Assembly: GCA_022785265.1 (NCBI GenBank)
Contig: JALFQD010000409.1
Coordinates: 110,222-174,221, forward strand
DNA from: Clostridium sp.
Lineage (GTDB): Bacteria > Bacillota > Clostridia > Clostridiales > Clostridiaceae
DNA: 64,000 bases
Direction: 5' to 3'
The position numbers and the translations under genes are program-made. Position 1 is the stretch's first letter, and the number at the start of each line of letters is the position of its first letter. The notes under the pieces were generated by a model, which saw only the letters and a list, made by a program, of their open reading frames with translations, ran no database searches and was not told the DNA's origin. Positions 43,296 through 56,046 of the stretch are shown here, one piece after another.

Positions 43296-46200
43296 TTAAT
43301 AAATTCGATCAACCACTTTAGTTGCTTTTATATTCATTAATCCATTATGAGTTAATGGTATTGTTAAGGTTTGAATATTATACAAACCATTAATTTTACT
43401 TGTTTCATCGTATATTGAAATCTAAGTGTTAGGTTCTAATGTATATATAGGTATTGCATTTACAGTTACAGACTCAACACAATAGGAATAATTATATACC
43501 ATATTGTCTATAACTGAATGCGCATCCTTTCCTTGTGCGCTAATACTAAACATATTTTCATATTCAGCATTTAAATATATATAACTATAACCATCTCTTA
43601 TTTCTCCTTGCGCTTTTAACTCATCATACTAATTTTTATTAGTTAAAAAAATCACCGTAGGAGTTTCTCTATAATAGATGGCCGTTACCTTATCATCATT
43701 AATTACTTTAGGCCTATCTCCAACTATATTAATAGAATACTTCTCTAAATCATCACCGTCTAAGAAATCTAACCAATAATTTAAAACTTCAGGAGCATTA
43801 ACCACATTTTTATTCCAATAATATAGTGATTTATCAACGCCGTCAATAGGCTTATAATATTGGCAAGTTTTAGTATAATATGAACGATTTTTCTTAGGTT
43901 CATAAATTACAATATCTTCAATTCCATCTTGAACAAACACATTTTTTAAAGCTTGCTACGCCGCATAATCTTCTGCGGTTTCAATTACTTTATAAACACT
44001 ATATTCAGTCGGCACAATTTCATATCCTGATAAAGTTGCAGCAGATTCTTTAAGATAATATCCCTTAGTAATTTTACAGAAAATGATATCTTCTCTGCCC
44101 CACACCTCATCATCTTTTGGATTAGTATGGTTTACTTCTGGATAACGATAATAGGGAGATATCACTTTGTCTTTTCTGAAAGAATATAAGCCATTTGCAC
44201 CTTTACTCATAACCGCAAGATATTCCTTAAGAACACCATCGTATTCATAAATATCAGTATATTCAGAAAAAGTTTGATGATATCCATCAATATAATGGTC
44301 AGTTTTCTCATAATAGATTTTCTTAGAATCATATATACTATCTTCAGTTAATCTTAAAAATTTATCATCTATATTTACATCTTGATAAATATAACAATTA
44401 TGAGTTTTCTTTGCGTTAAATAAATTACTATCATCAACAATTAAACCAATTCCAGGATTATCATTTTCTGGCGTAAAGAAACCATATGTATTTGAAAAAT
44501 GGACTTCTTGACCGTCTATATATTCTGTATATTCAGTATTATATGTACCATTTAGCGCGTAATAATATAAAGGCTCAAGCTCTTCTTCTTCCTCTGCATC
44601 AGCAAAAATATAAATATTTTCATCAAATGGAATGTTTTGATTGCACCAGTCTAAATCAGGTTCTTGACCTGCTCCATACTTACGAGTTAAATCTATCATA
44701 ACAAAAGGCGCAACTAAGCTATTAGCACCATCAATATTTTCAGATAAAGTAGTAATTATAAATTTAAGTGCGTCATAATCTTTTAAAGTAAAAATATTCG
44801 CGTATCGGAACTAATCTTCTGACTCTTTAAATTGCGGAAACCATCCTTTGCTATGATCTGAAATAACATTTGCATATAAGCCCTATAAAATTCTAAATAT
44901 TGTGGCAGAAGCATAAGAGTGTGCTGCAATGTAATATTTATGAGTTGAAGCAATTTTTGTTTGTTTGTTTATTTTATGAAAAATATATTCACTCTCAAAA
45001 TAAGGAATGTTAGCATCGCACCATTCTCTTGTAGGCTCTTTGCCCTTCCCAAAATTTTCAGTTAAATCAATTAATATTATATCATCTATACAAATAATGC
45101 TTGGTGTGTCTACACCTATTCCAAAACAAAACTTAGTTACATAATTCGCAGATCCAGTAATTAACTTTGAATGTCGATACCAATTTTTTTCCAAATGTTT
45201 TCCATACCAAGTATTATTAATATTATAATTAATATTTGCCGATCCATAATTATAATATATGCCATTTATAAGCTGAGTTATTTTTACACTCGATGCAAAA
45301 TTTGGGCTATGACAAGCAATATAAAAAATATGATTTTCAACATTTGGTATACTTATAATATTTTTTGATGGTGGAAAGAAAAAATCTTGATAAGTTTGCT
45401 CATTTTTAGTAGTTAATGAAACATTTCCGCTCAAACTTAAATCTGTATTATATATAATACTAGAATCTTCTAAAATAAAGCTCTTATTTTCAAAAGAAGG
45501 ATCAGGAGCTAAATTAGTTAAAGTTATATCATTAGTTTTTTCTTCTTCTTCATCAACATCTATATAATCTAAATTAGTAAAATACATATTAGTACGCTAC
45601 ACATAAACATTATCATATTGTAAACATAATGCAAACATATTGCTATTAGTAATTTCAACTAATTTATTCGGCTCATCAGGGTATAAATATTTTATTTTTT
45701 CAATATAACCTAATTTATTACCTTCAGACCAGTCGCTATCATAATTATCATCAAAGAATCCAAAAGCTTCAGATACTTCTATGCTAAAAGGCCGACACCA
45801 ATAAGTCTAAACAAAGTTATTCCAGATTTCTTTAGCAGACTTTCTAAATGTATTATATATTTCCAATTGATGAGAACGCTATTCTAAATTAAATGCAGCT
45901 TCTTGCATAGATAATATTTTTTTCTTAACCTTATTATCTAACTCAGTCTATACTTCATAAGTTGAATATTTTTCATCTGCACAATTAATTCGACGAGATT
46001 CATATCCCACTTCAGGCTCTAATGAAGTTGCTCTATCAATAATTTCAGGAGTTATTTTTACTGCATTTGGCCACATAGGTTTATAAGGTAATAAATGAAC
46101 AAAGCCAGTAGACTAACAATAATGTTTTTTATCTTTATAGCAATTGCCAACTTGTTGATAATCTCGCACATAAGAAAAATATAATTCAGAAAAATTACCA

Positions 46201-48131
46201 TCTTCTGTTTTAATATAATATTTAGTGCCAAAGTCGATTGGGTGAGTCATTGACCACTAATACCAATTCCCCTCTGAATTATCAGATTTCCAATATTCTG
46301 CAATTTTTTCATTTTTATACTAATCAAAAGCTAAACCTTCATAGTAAATACCTAATATTTTTCTATCATCAAATTCATCTTGCGGAATTTTAACTTCAAG
46401 ATAATCATAACTCATCATACCGTTTTCATCTACTATTGGAGCATAAATAGGACGAGTTAAATCATCAATAACTCTAATAGGTGTTTTCGTTAGTGGTGAA
46501 ATCATGGATTCATAAGTAACTTCAGCATAAGGATCATATAATTCACGCCAATAGCTCATTAAATCAGTATAAAACATTTCATATCCAGTGCTTCCAAAAG
46601 GAAATAAATCTTTATCCTCTGGATATATACGATTAGCTTGCCGCACTCGCGCAAAAAAATCATCCATAGTTCCATACTAGTAAAAATCGTGCGCCATCTG
46701 ATATATAATCTCACGCCAATCCCAATCCTCATCTGTATAAGTGCGATGATCTTGAGATTTATTATTACCATATTTTTTAGCTTCTTCAGCATTTACTGCA
46801 ATAGAAGTATATTCCGTAGGTTTTTTGGCTATAGCATAACGCATATGTATGGGAATTTCACCACCACCAACACCTCGACGAATACCATGAACAAAGTAAT
46901 CGTTTTTCATATTCGCAATATTGGGAGAGTTATTAAAAGAAGTAATTAAAGTTCCATTATCAAAAGAAAATTTATAACAAGATTCATATCCAGTTTGCTT
47001 AAAATAAGTCTCGTTATTACTAGAACCAGTACCATTCCAAGGAGTATTGATAAAAGTCTATTTCTTCTAAAAAATAAAAGTACCATAAACATCATAATAA
47101 TACTCATAATCGCCAAGCACTTTAACTATTTTATCTAATTGCGCGGTTACGCTCTCTCCAGGGTTACAGATAAAATCATTAGGATAGACTAAATCTGTGG
47201 GACGATAGCCCGCAGTTTCACCATATTGAATGCGCGCAATAGTATATTTATCACGCTCTTTACCATGCTAAATCATATCTTTATTTAAAAGATATACTTT
47301 AGTTGGAATATTTATTTCTTTATCATTAAGAGTATCAAAAGTATAATATTTAATAAAATCTTCTAATTTTACTTCTCGTTCAACTTCATTGCCTTCAGAA
47401 TCTTCATCAATTGCATAAACAATCTAAGACCCATCAGTGCTCATGTTTTCATAATAATTGCCCTAAGAACTCAGACCATCCCAATATTTTTTAAATAAAT
47501 ATAAAGGGGTATCGCCGCGATATTCTAATAATTCTATACCATTATTATCAACATCATTAATTAAAATATTCTAAATTGGCTCTAACCCATAAGTATGAAC
47601 TAAATCAAAAATAATCCTTTTAAGTAACCTATCAACTCGAACTTCTTTATTTAACTCAATATCATCATAAACAAATTGTCCAAAGTTTACAGTCTATCCA
47701 ATAGTACCGCCAATGCTGCCATTTAAAAGACACATTTTATCTTGGCCTTGAATAGACATAGTAAAATTATTTAATACTTGACTTGTAGAAAGCCCTGTAA
47801 TAACATAAACTCCAGCAGGAAACCAAATTATTTCAGGAAAATTTTCTGTATCAATAAAATTCTTTAATCCAATAGATAAAGAAAATTTGGTATGTAGCCC
47901 CCAATGAAAGGCATTTATATCCATATCTGTAGTAACCAATGATAAATTGCAAGTGCGGCGAACCGCCGAGGTACCATTGATATTAATGGTACCATCGGTT
48001 ACTCGGCCCTGAATCTCTTCAAGACAATGTGTTTCGTCAAAAGACAATAAAATGATTCGCGCAAAAATTTCACGTTCTGTATAAGTAAATAATTTATTTA
48101 AAAATTCTTCATTTAACAATGGATTAAACAT
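43296..48131 (-). CDS. baseplate hub-like protein with two carbohydrate-binding-like modules
   Basis: A 1,611-residue protein; seven frames in one phase join through TAG. The first 180 residues resemble phage baseplate/hub proteins (INGTSAVRRTCNLSLVTTD, IIWFPAGVYVIT, MSIQGQDKMCLLNG). A central part has RIQYGETAGYR and SFNNSPNIANMKNDYFVHG. Two copies of the repeated module follow: one complete (APDPSFENKSF, IFYIACHSPN, IDLTENFGKGKEPTREWC) and one partial (MIDLTRKYGAGQEPDLDWC). Its ATG overlaps the previous stop. Position just after the TMP, with other baseplate genes, supports the role; the exact family is inferred. Confidence 0.75.
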
Positions 48132-51100
48132 TACTATCTTCGCGCCTCCTCATCTTCTGCTAAAGCAGCTTTTAATTTTTCTATGTAATCTCTATAAAGC
48201 TCATAAACCTCTTTACGCTATGCTGCAATAACTTTTATATAATCAGTCTCTCGCTTACCATTTATTTCTTTAATAATTGGCCTACGAGCCATTAATTCTT
48301 CCTCTGTTGGATCATCATAAAGCCAAAAACCAATTTCAGTATCGTCCTAATACATGCCTAATACAAGTCCTTCAAGATTTGTATAAGCTTGCATCCAACG
48401 ACTATCACTTAAATAAGGTTTTTTACCAGTAACTTCATTAGGAGTTAAATCAACCCAAACTTTTGCCCAATTTGCAGGAGTATCATATAAATAATGCTCT
48501 TCAGTTGTCCATTGCGCACCAGCTAACACGTATCCTGATAAATAATAACTTGGTATTTCTTCGCCTTCCATTATTGAACAACAAGTCATCCAAGTATAAT
48601 CTTCATTATTAAGGGCTGGTTCTTCAAAAGCAATTTCACTATAAGTAATATCAGCACCTAATTTCATCCAATGACTATTAAGACCTTCATCTAAATTAGT
48701 CCAAATTAAAGCCCCAGTAAATCCTAATTTTTCATCATAAGTAGAATCATCATATAGTTCTTCATTACAACCAATTCCAATACCACTCCAATGTTCATTT
48801 TCTGGCTTGAAATCATCATGCCAATGGCGTCGAATTAAATCTAAATCATAAGCTGTACCAAACAGCCAATTCTTTAAAGTCTGTAAAGCGTCAAGGTATT
48901 TTTCTTTAGTTTCTTTAACAACATCATTAGTACTTTCTAAACGATAGGTCGTGACGCGAGTTCTTAAAGAAACATGTCCAACAACGCCATTGCCTTGAGT
49001 TAAACTCTTAGGGACACTAGGCGCACGCAAATAATATTTTTTAATCTCTTTTAAAGAAATAGCATTACCATCAATATAAACGCAAGGGTCATAATCTGCA
49101 ACTTTAATTAATTTATCATTAAAATAATCATAATAATGAGTCACATCACTAATTACCTCGGCAAAAGCATTACTATTAACTAAAGGTAACTCAAAAGCTG
49201 GATTTTCTGGATCGGCCAAAAGATAAACATATTCAGAGCCTCTTCTTTGTATATTTTTTATTTTCCAAGATGTGCCATAACCAGTTAAAGACCTTGAAAT
49301 GGCTCTTTTATAAATATCTTTTGCACCATCTTTTAAATATACAATAACGCCTTGATTTAATTGCGCTGGTCGCAATTCATATAAATACCAAGGATCTAAT
49401 ATACTAAAATCTTTGACTCTTTCTGTACATAAAGAGTCATAATATAACATATAAGGTGTAGCAGTTTCACCACTTATACGGCCTAAATCTTGATAATATA
49501 AAGATAAAATTGGTCGCAACTAAAAATTATAGATATGCCATCTTTCAACAACAGTTCGAGCATCAACTATTTCATTAAGAATATTGTGTTCACCAATAAA
49601 TTGCCTATCAGCTATATCTACAATTTCAAAATCTGTAACAGTATCAAAAGCAACCTCTTTAGTTGCATAATAACCATAAGTTAAATGCCCTGAACCATGA
49701 CCATAAGCGGGTAACTTAATTTCAGAAATTTCATCTTTAATATCATTTAATAAATAACCGCCTGTTGCGCCAATAGTAACTGGAACGCCGTCTATTAGCA
49801 CTTTCTCTCCTGGAGTCATACCAATAAATTCGGCCATTACTGCAGGATGTTTATTTAATAAAATATCTTCATTGCTTTGATTTAATTTCCAAAGTTCAAT
49901 AGTTTTCCAGCGTAATTGTTTTTCAGAGCTCTATTCAATCTAAATAAAATTATATTTATCTAAATTTTCATAAGAACTTTCTGCAATTTCATAAGCTGAA
50001 CAAGTAAAAGTATGCAACATTCGACCGGTTGGGTCCACGGGCGCCATAGTGGCATTTAAAAGACGTACAATATAATTCCCTTCGCCTGGAGATCTAAACA
50101 TTTTAGGCTTACCATCCGTAAGCCATTCATATGCTTTTAATTTAAATATCCTTTCAGAATATAAATTACTTGTAATTAAATCTATTGTATAACCTTCAAA
50201 TTGTAAATCATTTTTAGAAATAAATAATTCTTCTTCATCACTATAATAAGATAATAAACCTGAAAGGCTAAATTCTTTATAATTAATATTACCATTACGA
50301 AAAATAAAAGGATATTTACCACCGATAGTTTCTTGTTTAGCTTCCTGTAAATCAGATTTAAACGTTGCAACTTTAGGATTATATTTTACCTTTAATTGTC
50401 TTTTACCATCATAAAGAAATGCATCTTCAAAATCAGCACGAATTTTTTCTGATAAAATTCTGTTAGAATATAATCCTGCATCATTATATTGCTAAATACT
50501 GTACTAATAAGTTACACCTTGTTCTGTTGTAAAATCTCGCCAGCTCCAAGAGGAAGGTAATTGCGCTTGCATAGAAAATTTAGCAATCTCATTCCAAATC
50601 ATGAAATCATCATTACTGCTTGAACGAGATACAGAAAATAATCCAGTTGCAGGGATTTCTAAACCACTTTCACCAATTTTTCCAGATAATGTTAAAGTAA
50701 TATAACCATTATCAAAATTATTGGTAACAAGTAAATCAGCTTGCATTTCTGGATCAATAGAATGATGTTGAATTAATCTATACCGAGGAGAAGATACAAT
50801 TAATCCATTATTTGTTTTTACTGTATATTGTATATAATAAATTTCATCAACTTTTAAATCTTTGGGAAAATCAAATGTATCAATAGAAGTATGATAGGTC
50901 GTATCATTTAATCCATTATGCACCAATTCTCCAGAAGTAGCAACAAGCTTTTCATTACTATCATATACATTAAAATGATAACTATACACTTTCTCAGTAG
51001 TGTCCTAATCCATGCCTTTTTGAGAATATTGCCCAGTATAATGAAACATATGTAAATTTACAGTGTGGCGTTCAAGTCCCACGATTGTTATACTAGGCTT

Positions 51101-51430
51101 TGAGGTGCATTTTACTGAACTCACTGAAGAATAATAGCCCACTCCCGCAACACTCATATATGCCAATTGGATTTTATAATATTCACCAGGCACCATATTA
51201 ACATTAGAAACATCAAAATATGCTTCCATCTTATCTAAATCCCAACTTGTTGCGGGCAAGGCGTTAATAAGTAAAGTATCGCTTAATATATTTTTTACAA
51301 TAATAGCAAAACCTGTTATATCTGTTTTATGAACTGAACGATTCATAGTGAAAGGTACAGTTAATATATTGCCATAAAACGCAGGAACTTTTCCCAAGGT
51401 GGGAGGATATAGTTTTTTTGCTATTGGCAT
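48131..51430 (-). CDS. large baseplate/tail protein
   Basis: A 1,099-residue protein; four frames in one phase join through TAG. Begins MPIAKKLYPPTLGKVPAFYG, then fibronectin-III-like strand patterns (YYKIQLAYMSVAGVGYYSS, ESGLEIPATGLFSVSRSS). The middle has ADFEDAFLYDGKRQLKVKYNP and ENILNEIVDARTVVERW. These are features I recall from tail-tip proteins after the tape measure in Bacillota phages. RBS AGGAGG precedes ATG 51430. It ends EDEEARRQ at a TAATG overlap with the next gene. Confidence 0.72.
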
Positions 51431-51455
51431 ATCACCTTTTCCTCCTTATTTTATA

Positions 51456-51830
51456 TTATTTATTTTCGTCAATCATAAAAGCTAATACTGACATTTGCTC
51501 AGGAGTAAATTTCATATCTTCAATCCAACTTAAAGGTATCAAAGAAATATCTAACTCTTGTTTTAAAAACATCAATTCATTTAATTCCTAATTAGCTATT
51601 GGAAGCTTGTCTTGAGGTATAGTCAACCCCTAATCAGAATTGACTATACCATAATGTTCAATTATTGAATCTTTCGCGGCAACTATTGCCATATCAAGCT
51701 AATTAAAAAGATTAATATTTTTTTGTATATAAAAGATTATTTTCGCAGGAAAATATTCTGGACTATTTTTTAAACAATCAAAAGATAAAGCTTTTGTATG
51801 TATTTCATAATTAGTTAATTCAATTTTCAT
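51456..51830 (-). CDS. DUF1617-like tail protein
   Basis: A 124-residue helical protein: KIELTNYEIHTKALSFDCL, then AKIIFYIQKNINLFN and DSIIEHYGIVNSDQGLTIP. This layout resembles DUF1617 proteins, small tail-region proteins near tail-tip genes; the match is by pattern only. Three in-frame TAGs. The ATG overlaps the previous stop. Function unknown. Confidence 0.6.
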
Positions 51831-54800
51831 AAAAACTATTCCCACTTTGTTGTTTTACTAATATTACATTACCAACATTACCCTTTAATAAACTCGCTAA
51901 TGTTTGTTTGGTAACATTGCCATCAGCAGTCACATCAGTAACTACTTCAACATTTAAATTATCTTTAGACAATAAATAAACTTGCTATGCTATACCTATT
52001 CCAGTATTTAATGAATATAAAAAAATATCATCTGTTATTTCACCATCATTATTTAATTTTCTTAAATGCAAATTGCAATTATTATCTATAGTACAATAAG
52101 TAAAAGTGCTTCTAGAGATATTACATTCTCTTAAAAAACCATCAGTCATACTGCCATTTTTTAAATTACCATTTATTAATGTTGCCTACTTATCAGTATA
52201 ATTATTTTTACCTAAATCAATATTTGTACCTTCTGTAATTCCACTTAAAGAAATACCTGTAAAAGTACCATTAGCAGATTGCACGATTCCGTCTGAGGTG
52301 ATAGCAAAATTTTTGCCTATTTTTATTGTTCCTCGAATTAAGTCAATAATCATTCCACTAATTATATTCCCACTAGAATCAGCTCGATAGTTACTTGAAC
52401 ATAATTCATATTTTTGATCAGACATATAAACCAAATCTGTTGTTACATTACTACTTGGAACCCATCCCAATACTTCATCATAAAAATAAGCTGGTGAAGT
52501 GATTTTAAAATAAGGGCCAATCTATCCACTATCTTCATCAATAATTTTAGGGCTAGAATCTAAAGTAATACTTTTAGAAGTTAATTTAAAGTCATAAGCA
52601 TCAATATGACCTTCAGTTAAGTCAATTCTCATACCTGAACCCGGCTTTTCTGATATACCTGGGCTTGCTGGAGTTCCAGGCATATAATTACCAGACTATA
52701 TTGACCCACTAGTGCCATCAAATAAAATGCGGCCTTCGCCTGAACGCCCCATAAATGCAGTACCATCCTCCATAAAAGCAAAGCTCATTTCACCATCGCG
52801 AAAACCATATAAGCCAGTCTATGAAGCAATTGTTCCTTCAACTGAAGAGCCTGACCAATCACCCAACATTACACCAGAAAATTGATTCTAATCATTTTTA
52901 GAACCTGCCGCAATCATAGTAGATAAAATGCTTCCTTCGGCGGTATTTAATGCAACAGTAGAGCCATTCCAGCGATCTATCATCGCAGAAGGATAGCGAT
53001 TCTTGGTGATAATTAATTTCTAATACCATTGTTGATTATATTTATCTTGACCAACCAAAACTGTTTCTGGCATTCCATCAACATACATTACCGGTGGAAA
53101 TAAAAAATATTCATTTTGATTATTTTTATAAAGCTATGGAGTATATTTAGTACTTTCTTTAACGGTTTTCCACTCTTCTCCATCATTATACAATAAACTC
53201 CAAGTACTTGCAACTTCTTGCCCAGTATTATTAAAAAGTTTTAATTTATCTTTATAATAATAAACATAACCAGAAGAATCATAAATAATACTTGTTGGAA
53301 CAGCAGCCATTAAATAGCTATCACTGCTATTATAATTTTTAATAATGGGAATAGAACAATATGTAGTTAATTCCATCCCATTCTAATAAATTTTTGCTTG
53401 CAATACTGCGCCGCTATAGTCATTAGTAAAATCATAATCTTTGTTTAAGCTTACAGTCTTTGTTGCAACACTTGGCCGCCCAGGTACCTTAATATAAACA
53501 CCTAAGTTTAATTTATTAGTATCTTCTGGAATAGCACTAATTTCTATATTAGTACCATCTAATTCTATTTCTTCATTATTTTCATAATTAAATAATTTAG
53601 CCGTAACTTTAATAACATGATCTTTATTATCATAAATTAAATAAGGCTCATTACAAGGATCAATATTTAAAGTTAATGTATAAGGGCTACCTGAAGTTCC
53701 AGAAGACCCAAAATGAAATTGATAATTTGTGTTATATGATATACCAGAAATTGTTGTGTCTGCAATAATAGAATTATTTAAATAGCTTTGTGAATAAAAA
53801 GGAGATATTCCATAAACAAAATAATTAGTATATCCGTCCGTAGTTTTAACAACGCGCTTGCGTACAATTAATGAAGAATAATCCCTTTCATAAATAGCAA
53901 CACTATAATCATCTATAGTATTTCCAACTGTTACAGTAATAGGTACATAATTTGTTTGGACATAATATTCTTTATTCTTTTCAAATTCATTGGCTGTAAC
54001 CATATGATAACTACCACCCTCATCAGTATAATACATCCGAGGAGGAATGTTTTTCCCTATGGCCTCTTCGGGACATTCCCATTTTAAATAGCTATTTTCA
54101 CTATATATATAATATTCTTTATTAAGCTAAAACCTAGTATCGGTAGTTAAAACATATTTAGGAACTATTTCCCAATCATAATAACTATCATCAAAAACAG
54201 TTATCATTGTTCCTGTCATTGGAATTATCCAATCAATATATGAAGTAGTAGAATTTTTTAATTCTTCATCACTATAATAAGCTTTTATAATTCGCTTTTC
54301 ATAAGAATCTCCTAAATTAGCAATATTGCCACCGACATTATAACGATAATAGTTACCTTCACTGCCATCTAAAGGCTTTATCTAAAAAGCAGTTAATGTA
54401 GCAATTGTTGCAGGATTAACTACGTCTTGTTCATTATAAAAAGTTAAGATATTACTAATAAAATAATAGGCGCCTTGACGCACTATTACTTTAATCTATT
54501 CTGTAGATTCCAGTAAATTAGGAGAAAAATAATATTCACTTAAATCATTATTTTTAAATCCTTCATCGTCATCAGGTATACGTTCCCAATATAACCCAGA
54601 ATATGCATCACTTGTCTCAGCACCACGCTTGTAATGATACCAACGCACTTCTGCATCTCCAAGAGCAACAATATCGTTGTAATCTAATGAACGCACCACT
54701 TTCTTTGCATCTTGATGCACCCAGCGCAATTTAATCACCTTAGTGTTCTATTCTTCGCTTGCGGCCGCGCTATATGCTTGCGAAGATACTGAAAAAATCT

Positions 54801-55923
54801 ATACTTTATCAGTACCAAATTGAGTTATATCATAACCAAAACATATATAAGGATCATTAACAAATAAGTTTTCGCTTACTTCTGGTTTTATGGCTTTACC
54901 ATTTTTATTTTTAAAACTGCCTGGTTCTTGATAAAACTATAATTCTAATTTAGTAATTGCATTAAAATTTGATATATCAAAGACCTTCTCCTACGGATAA
55001 AAACCTTTAAAGTCAAATTTATTACCATTCATATCATCAGAATCTAATATTAATTCATAAACACCAGTCTTTGAAGAATCTTTACTGACAGGTCCATTGA
55101 GTGAGGCAGTTAATAATAAACGTAAACCATAATGGCCTTCAATAACATTAAGATTTTGTAAAAGCGAACAAAATTCGCCTTTTAATCCCAATCTATCATA
55201 ACCAGCAATTGGATAAGAAGGCTCATATTCCCATAAAGTAATTGATTGAATTTTCTAACTATTTAATTCAGTACTACTAACATATAATATTGAAGATTCG
55301 GGAACTGGAATATATTTTAAATTTTTATTATAAAAGTCATAAATATTAGTTTGGGCGATAGCAACTTTTTCAGCATTAGGATTATTTTCTTTTTGTAAAT
55401 TATCATAATCATTATAAAGCACTTTTAATTGCTCATACATTTCATCACTAATAATATCTCGATTATTAGCAACTAATACTGAAATTTCATAGCAAATTTC
55501 ACTCATGGTAGCTTGATGATCGTTTTGTTTTGTTTCATCCATACCATAATTAGCTATTAAGCCCTTTTTCTTGATAGGTATATCGATAATATTTTCTGTA
55601 ATATCAATAATCGTTCCAAAAGGAGATGTAAATGTATATGATGTTGAACCACTATACATCTTTTTACCAATGATTAAACACTGTTCTTCTCGATTATTAT
55701 TTGGTACAATTACATATACCTAATCATTTTCCTAATATGAAGTATTTGAAGAATATGCAGCAAACTCTACTGAACCATCATTGACAGTATAAATACCATT
55801 TTCTGCATCAGTGGCATCTACTATTTTACAAATTAATGTTGCATTAAAAGATAAACCCTAAATACGTTGACTCACGATCTCATCAACTGCCGCACAAAAA
55901 GTTTCTTCATAGTTAATACCCAT
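51820..55923 (-). CDS. large tail-tip protein with N-terminal OB/hub-like domain
   Basis: A 1,367-residue protein; at least seven frames in one phase join through TAG. The first 85 residues resemble an OB-fold hub domain (SFNATLICKIVDATDAENGIY, DQVYVIVPNNN). The rest is beta-rich with Tyr-Tyr strands (KEYYIYSENSYLKW, KNKEYYVQTNYVPITV). A C-terminal segment has INGNLKNGSMTDGFLRECN. First gene downstream of the tape measure, so probably part of the tail tip or baseplate. Start behind AAAGGAGTG. Confidence 0.72.
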
Positions 55924-55973
55924 ATTATATTCACTCCTTTCTCTCTTAAATCCTATTTAATTATAAAAATTTT

Positions 55974-56001
55974 CGTAAATTATTTAATCATATTAGTCCA
56001 A
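55974..56001 (-). promoter_or_regulatory. late promoter-like motif
   Basis: TTGGAC on the minus strand (55996-56001), seven bases, ATTAA, then ATAATTTAC. It lies between the TMP terminator (56011-56039) and the next gene start at 55923, the position expected for a promoter. Confidence 0.5.
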
Positions 56002-56010
56002 ATAAAAAAA

Positions 56011-56039
56011 GAGGAATGAGCTTGTTACACTCATTCCTC
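56011..56039 (-). terminator. intrinsic terminator after the tape-measure gene
   Basis: A perfect 10-bp stem (GAGGAATGAG / CTCATTCCTC) with a 9-base loop is followed on the minus strand by a run of T. Confidence 0.8.
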
Positions 56040-56046
56040 AAAAGAA

